Source: Spirochaetales bacterium (GTDB taxonomy: Bacteria > Spirochaetota > Spirochaetia > DSM-27196 > PWMO01). Taken from it: a stretch of 17,473 bases of DNA. The position numbers and the translations under genes were made by a program. Below are positions 14,611 through 17,473 of this stretch, in pieces; the first letter of the stretch is position 1; each line of letters opens with the position of its first letter. The DNA is taken from NCBI GenBank assembly GCA_007123465.1, contig SKLB01000358.1, positions 1 to 17,473 of the forward strand. Reading direction: 5' to 3'. Under the pieces are notes generated by a model, which did no database searches, had not been told where the DNA came from, and saw nothing but the letters and a program-made list of their open reading frames with translations.

Positions 14611-15909
14611 TCACCAGCCGGTGTTGAACGTCATAGACTTACCACGCGTCATAACGTGGTACATGTTCTCCATTCCCGGCACCGTTGCCGACACGTTGTA
14701 CATCAAGTCTTCCAATTCATCGATGCGTCCAAAGTAGAACACGTCGTACTGTGTCTGCTCGGCGGTCTGCGACACGGTAATGATATCCGAGACCCTGCTG
14801 CGCAGACGGCGGCGAAACTCGCTCATCATGCGTGAATCTGTAGAGTCCTGTATCACGATCTGGTAACGCACACCGCGCGCCACCGCGTTGGCCATCTGAA
14901 TCCGTGACTGTTCTACAGCCAGCGGCATCGCCTGGTAGACGGTTGACTGCAGCGCGTTGAGAACCGCGTCCTGCTGCGAAGAGCGGCTGGCGGTGCGCTG
15001 GCTGCGGCGGTTGACCGAACCGAGCAGCTGCCCGGTGGAGGTCTCGAACATGCGCAAGGTCACATTGGCGCTGCCGTAGTGCGTGGCGCCCTGCGTCTCA
15101 CCCGAGGTAGCGGCGTCCAGCTCGATATAGACGTCGGCGCCCAGGCGCTGCGCCACCCATTGCAGGATACTGACTTCCCGTCCGGTCTCCTGCTCGTAGA
15201 CCAGCTGCTGGTCGCGCGTCAGGCTCTCGACCTGACCGGCATCAACGGCGGTCATCCCGTTGGTGGTCAGGTAGCTGTTGGCCTGGTTGACGCCGCTGCG
15301 CATCACAAACGGGCTCTCGGGAGACTCCTGGTTGAAGTACACCAGGTAGGTCATGGTGTCGACGTAGCGCCGGATGAAGCGCTGTTCCTCGGGCGTGGCC
15401 TGATCCCAGTCATCCACCTGCGCTTCCAGCGCCGCTGCCGGCGCCCGCTGCGCCGGAGTCTGGACATCAGCGTCTGCCTCCTGCACCGCATCTGAGTCTA
15501 TGCCGTTGGCGTTGAGCACCGACTCAATGGCCGGCCGATTGACCCGGATTGAGATCTGGTAGATCATGTCCATCTCATCGATAGAGCCGACGTTTTCGCG
15601 CCGCAGCGTCTGCATGGTCTCGTTGTGTACAAAGGCGTTGGGATTGCGGGTATTGTAGAGCACTGCTCCCAGCGTAGCGCTGTGCGCCGCCTCGGCGTCT
15701 GCGCCTATCATGTCTATTACCGCGTTGCGCACCGCATCCATCTTGGCGTCGTTCATCGCCAGCGCCAGACTCGACCCGCGGCCGTTGCCCGGGTAGACAT
15801 CAGCTTGCGCCGTTCCGGAGGGTGCGCCCGAGGACGACGGCCCCGACGCACATCCCAGAATCAGTAGCAGCACTGCCGCTGCCGTGGTAAACCGTACCAG
15901 AGATCGCAT
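14611..15909 (-). CDS. lipoprotein with FlgT-like domain organisation
   Basis: No name is recognised. The 432 residues begin with a canonical lipoprotein signal ending Leu-Ile-Leu-Gly-Cys20. Residues 36-132 form an alpha/beta module (GRGSSLALAMNDAKMDAVRN, then strands ending IYQISIRVNRPAIESVL) like the N-terminal domain of FlgT/LPP20 proteins. After a Pro/Ala-rich linker comes a second alpha/beta unit (about 225-340: WVAQRLGADVYIELD, NVTLRMFETSTGQLLGS, DAVLNALQSTVYQAM), which is CsgG-like. A third small domain follows (346-412: YQIVIQDST, RRRLRSRVSDI, YDVFYFGRIDELEDLMYNV). ATG 15909 has an AGGAG nine bases upstream. It is second in the operon, 19 bases after the barrel-protein gene. An envelope or outer-membrane complex role is inferred. 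Confidence 0.85.
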   Translation of the reverse strand: MRSLVRFTTAAAVLLLILGCASGPSSSGAPSGTAQADVYPGNGRGSSLALAMNDAKMDAVRNAVIDMIGADAEAAHSATLGAVLYNTRNPNAFVHNETMQTLRRENVGSIDEMDMIYQISIRVNRPAIESVLNANGIDSDAVQEADADVQTPAQRAPAAALEAQVDDWDQATPEEQRFIRRYVDTMTYLVYFNQESPESPFVMRSGVNQANSYLTTNGMTAVDAGQVESLTRDQQLVYEQETGREVSILQWVAQRLGADVYIELDAATSGETQGATHYGSANVTLRMFETSTGQLLGSVNRRSQRTASRSSQQDAVLNALQSTVYQAMPLAVEQSRIQMANAVARGVRYQIVIQDSTDSRMMSEFRRRLRSRVSDIITVSQTAEQTQYDVFYFGRIDELEDLMYNVSATVPGMENMYHVMTRGKSMTFNTGW

Positions 15910-15928
15910 TCCGCCACGCTCCTGTAAT

Positions 15929-17347
15929 CTACTTGAAAGTTACCCCGGCCCCGATCAGAATTCCACCGTAACCGTCGAAAAAGCGTGTGAGCTCGGACGG
16001 TACCAGCCCGTCGTAGAGTCCAAACCAGCGCGCGTAACCGCCCTCCACAAAGAGCATGCTATCGCGGTTCAGCAGGATGTTGGCAGTCAGCCGGGCGCTG
16101 CCGCCGAGATGGCTCACGAAGTAGTCGTCGCCAAACAGGCCGGGATTGAACGGGACCGCACCGCCAACGCCAAAGGCAACGCTGGGAGTCAGTTTCAGAC
16201 GGCCAAAGTACTGGTTGTACTCACCGCCGAGGTAGAGGTTCAACGGAAACAGCAGCCCGAGCACCGTCCCGGTAAACGGAACCTCCATCCCTATCAGCGG
16301 CCGCCAACCGAAGTAGCCGCGGCTGGGAACCGCCTTCAGCCCCACAGCCAGTACCGTGCGCCGATCGGCAATGTCGACAAACGTATTCCCGTACACCACG
16401 ATGTCGGCGCCGAAGCGCGGCACCTCCCGCAGCTGATCGCCTACAAACGGACCGTGCTGCGCGTAGAGCAGGTACCCTATCGAGAACTCTTCACGAACTT
16501 CGCGGATCACGATCATACCGGTCTCATCGACGGTCTGATGCCCGAGCGCGGTGATCCGCGGCGCCACAATCGCGTACTCGTCACCGCGCTCTATCCCCAT
16601 GTTACGGCCGAATTCGATAGTCACGCTGCGTCCGGCAACCTCGAGTATGCCGGTGCGGATCTGAAAGATATCCATATCGCGGATCCGGTAGACCAGCTGC
16701 GGGGCAATGCCGTTGACCGCCTGCCGCATAGCGTTGACCGCGTTGCGGTCCGAACCGCTGGTCTCGACAAAAAACTGTCCGACGGTAGAGAGGTCCTCAA
16801 CATCGAGAAAGGTAAACGAGGTCTCTATGGTAGCGTTGTAATCACCGTCGCGATCCTGCGACAGGTTGTAGAAAGAAACCGATGGAATCACCACAATGAA
16901 GCCGCCACCGATGCGTTCGAGCTCCTCAGCGGTGAACGCCTCCTGACCCAGCAGTACCGCCTCGGGGAATTCCGCGCTGTCCTCGCGGTAACGGCGCAGC
17001 GCATCGGCAAACGCGCTCACGTTCTCGTAGTCCAGCCGGTGCGTCAGGCCGATAACGTCAAAACGGCCCAGGTTGATAAAAACGCTGCGGATCTGTTCAT
17101 CCACAGCGCCCACCGCCTGGCGGAATATCTCCGAGGTACGCGCCTCCACGCGCCGCTCGTAGCGGAATACGCGCCCGAGCTGCACCACCGTCCGGCGCTC
17201 AGGAACCGGATCGCGCGGCTCACCGTAATAGCTGAGGCGAAAGATCGCTATTTCCTGGCGTTCAGAGAAATATTGGGCGCCAATCGGCGCCAGCACTATC
17301 AAAAAGAGCCAACACACCGTCAACAGACGGCGCAGCCACCGATTCAC
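15929..17347 (-). CDS. probable outer-membrane barrel protein with periplasmic FlgT/CsgG-like region
   Basis: No name is recognised. From GTG 17347 the protein has 472 residues. A Sec signal peptide (MNRWLRRLLT, a hydrophobic core, then Pro-Ile-Gly-Ala-Gln) suggests cleavage near 24. Residues of about 65-230 are an alpha/beta region (RTSEIFRQAVGAVDEQIRSVF, FIVVIPSVSFYNLSQ, NAVNAMRQAVNGIA). About 240-320 is a beta-rich module with FGRNMGIERGDEYAIV, like FlgT C-terminal domains. From about 330 to the end there are alternating amphipathic strands (LYLGGEYNQYFGRLKL, SVAFGVGGAVPF, MLFVEGGYARWFG, GILIGAGVTFK), typical of a small outer-membrane barrel. The GTG at 17347 is preceded by AGGGGGTGA with good spacing; the longer frame to 17407 lacks this and would spoil the signal peptide. 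It is first in the four-gene envelope operon. Confidence 0.82.
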   Translation of the reverse strand: MNRWLRRLLTVCWLFLIVLAPIGAQYFSERQEIAIFRLSYYGEPRDPVPERRTVVQLGRVFRYERRVEARTSEIFRQAVGAVDEQIRSVFINLGRFDVIGLTHRLDYENVSAFADALRRYREDSAEFPEAVLLGQEAFTAEELERIGGGFIVVIPSVSFYNLSQDRDGDYNATIETSFTFLDVEDLSTVGQFFVETSGSDRNAVNAMRQAVNGIAPQLVYRIRDMDIFQIRTGILEVAGRSVTIEFGRNMGIERGDEYAIVAPRITALGHQTVDETGMIVIREVREEFSIGYLLYAQHGPFVGDQLREVPRFGADIVVYGNTFVDIADRRTVLAVGLKAVPSRGYFGWRPLIGMEVPFTGTVLGLLFPLNLYLGGEYNQYFGRLKLTPSVAFGVGGAVPFNPGLFGDDYFVSHLGGSARLTANILLNRDSMLFVEGGYARWFGLYDGLVPSELTRFFDGYGGILIGAGVTFK

Positions 17348-17349
17348 GT

Positions 17350-17358
17350 TCACCCCCT
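17350..17358 (-). promoter_or_regulatory. Shine-Dalgarno AGGGGGTGA setting the GTG start at 17347
   Basis: The minus strand reads AGGGGGTGA, one base off the full anti-Shine-Dalgarno complement AGGAGGTGA. Five bases separate its G-run from GTG 17347. A second GTG at 17353 is embedded in the site itself and is too close to use it. Confidence 0.65.
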
Positions 17359-17397
17359 GCACGTCGATGCGTTCCGTAACACCATTTCCGCGCGCGC

Positions 17398-17426
17398 AGT
17401 ATAGCAAAGATGCGCATCACGGTACA
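17398..17426 (-). promoter_or_regulatory. extended -10 promoter for the envelope operon
   Basis: On the minus strand TATACT (17403-17398) is preceded directly by TGC, an extended -10 element. A poor -35 (TGTACC, 17426-17421) lies 17 bases further upstream. Transcription near 17391 would give a leader of about 44 bases before GTG 17347. Confidence 0.55.
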
Positions 17427-17458
17427 TGCAGCGATTGCCGTATCCGGCTGGTACCGTG
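17418..17458. repeat. 8-bp inverted repeat upstream of the envelope operon
   Basis: CACGGTAC (17418-17425) and GTACCGTG (17451-17458) are perfect inverted repeats separated by 25 bases. The left arm covers most of the proposed -35 region. It may be a regulator-binding site, but no T-run supports a terminator. The remaining bases to 17473 show no supportable gene. Confidence 0.4.
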
Positions 17459-17473
17459 GAACGCAAGCAGAGA

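Noticed and set aside
15884..17404. Open frame of 506 codons on the plus strand
   Set aside because: Shadow of the barrel-protein gene. The minus-strand frame has a signal peptide, Shine-Dalgarno sequence and promoter, and this one has none.
17408..17473. Possible end of another gene at the right edge
   Set aside because: Short open frames exist on both strands, but none shows recognisable sequence or a start signal; the space fits a promoter region better.

Overview
The window is a compact, G+C-rich stretch of bacterial chromosome with thirteen genes, one of them cut by the left edge. No rRNA, tRNA, CRISPR array, insertion sequence or phage gene is visible. A spirochaete is my best guess. 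It rests on the number of lipoproteins with loose lipoboxes, the FlgT/LPP20-type envelope proteins, and a TPR protein and a short Hsp70-like membrane protein of kinds I associate with that phylum. It is an inference, not a proof.

Layout. (1) 1-150 (+): the last 49 codons of a PHP-type metallohydrolase, abutting ftsK tail to tail. (2) 151-5766 (-): a three-gene overlapping operon, read from 5766 leftwards. It encodes a tail-anchored protein with an Hsp70 peptide-binding domain but no ATPase, a Slt-type lytic transglycosylase lipoprotein, and the DNA translocase FtsK. (3) 5793-5880: a divergent promoter region. (4) 5887-7233 (+): a membrane-anchored TPR protein with a C-terminal Mrr-like domain that seems to have lost its nuclease residues. 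(5) 7217-11244 (-): mnmE-mnmG-rsmG, for tRNA wobble-uridine and 16S rRNA modification. (6) 11249-11284: a short divergent region with a perfect palindrome carrying -10-like hexamers on both strands. (7) 11298-12436 (+): a miniature PspA-like helical protein, translationally coupled to a glycerophosphodiester phosphodiesterase. (8) 12417-17347 (-): a four-gene envelope operon, read from 17347 leftwards. It encodes a probable outer-membrane barrel protein with a periplasmic domain, then three lipoproteins with LPP20/FlgT/CsgG-like modules.

How the genes work together. MnmE and MnmG form one tRNA-modifying enzyme, and rsmG overlaps mnmG. The Hsp70-like/Slt/FtsK operon joins a membrane-tethered peptide-binding protein, a peptidoglycan cutter and the division-site DNA pump, so a role near the septum is a reasonable guess. 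The four-gene envelope operon looks like one multi-component outer-membrane assembly of unknown purpose. Together with the ATPase-less Hsp70-like protein it is the best candidate here for an undescribed system.

Gene packing is extreme. All three convergent junctions have zero spacing or overlap (0, 17 and 20 bp), and most same-strand neighbours overlap or lie within a few dozen bases. Several start codons proposed here are GTG, and three of them are supported by well-placed Shine-Dalgarno sequences (5766, 14584, 17347).
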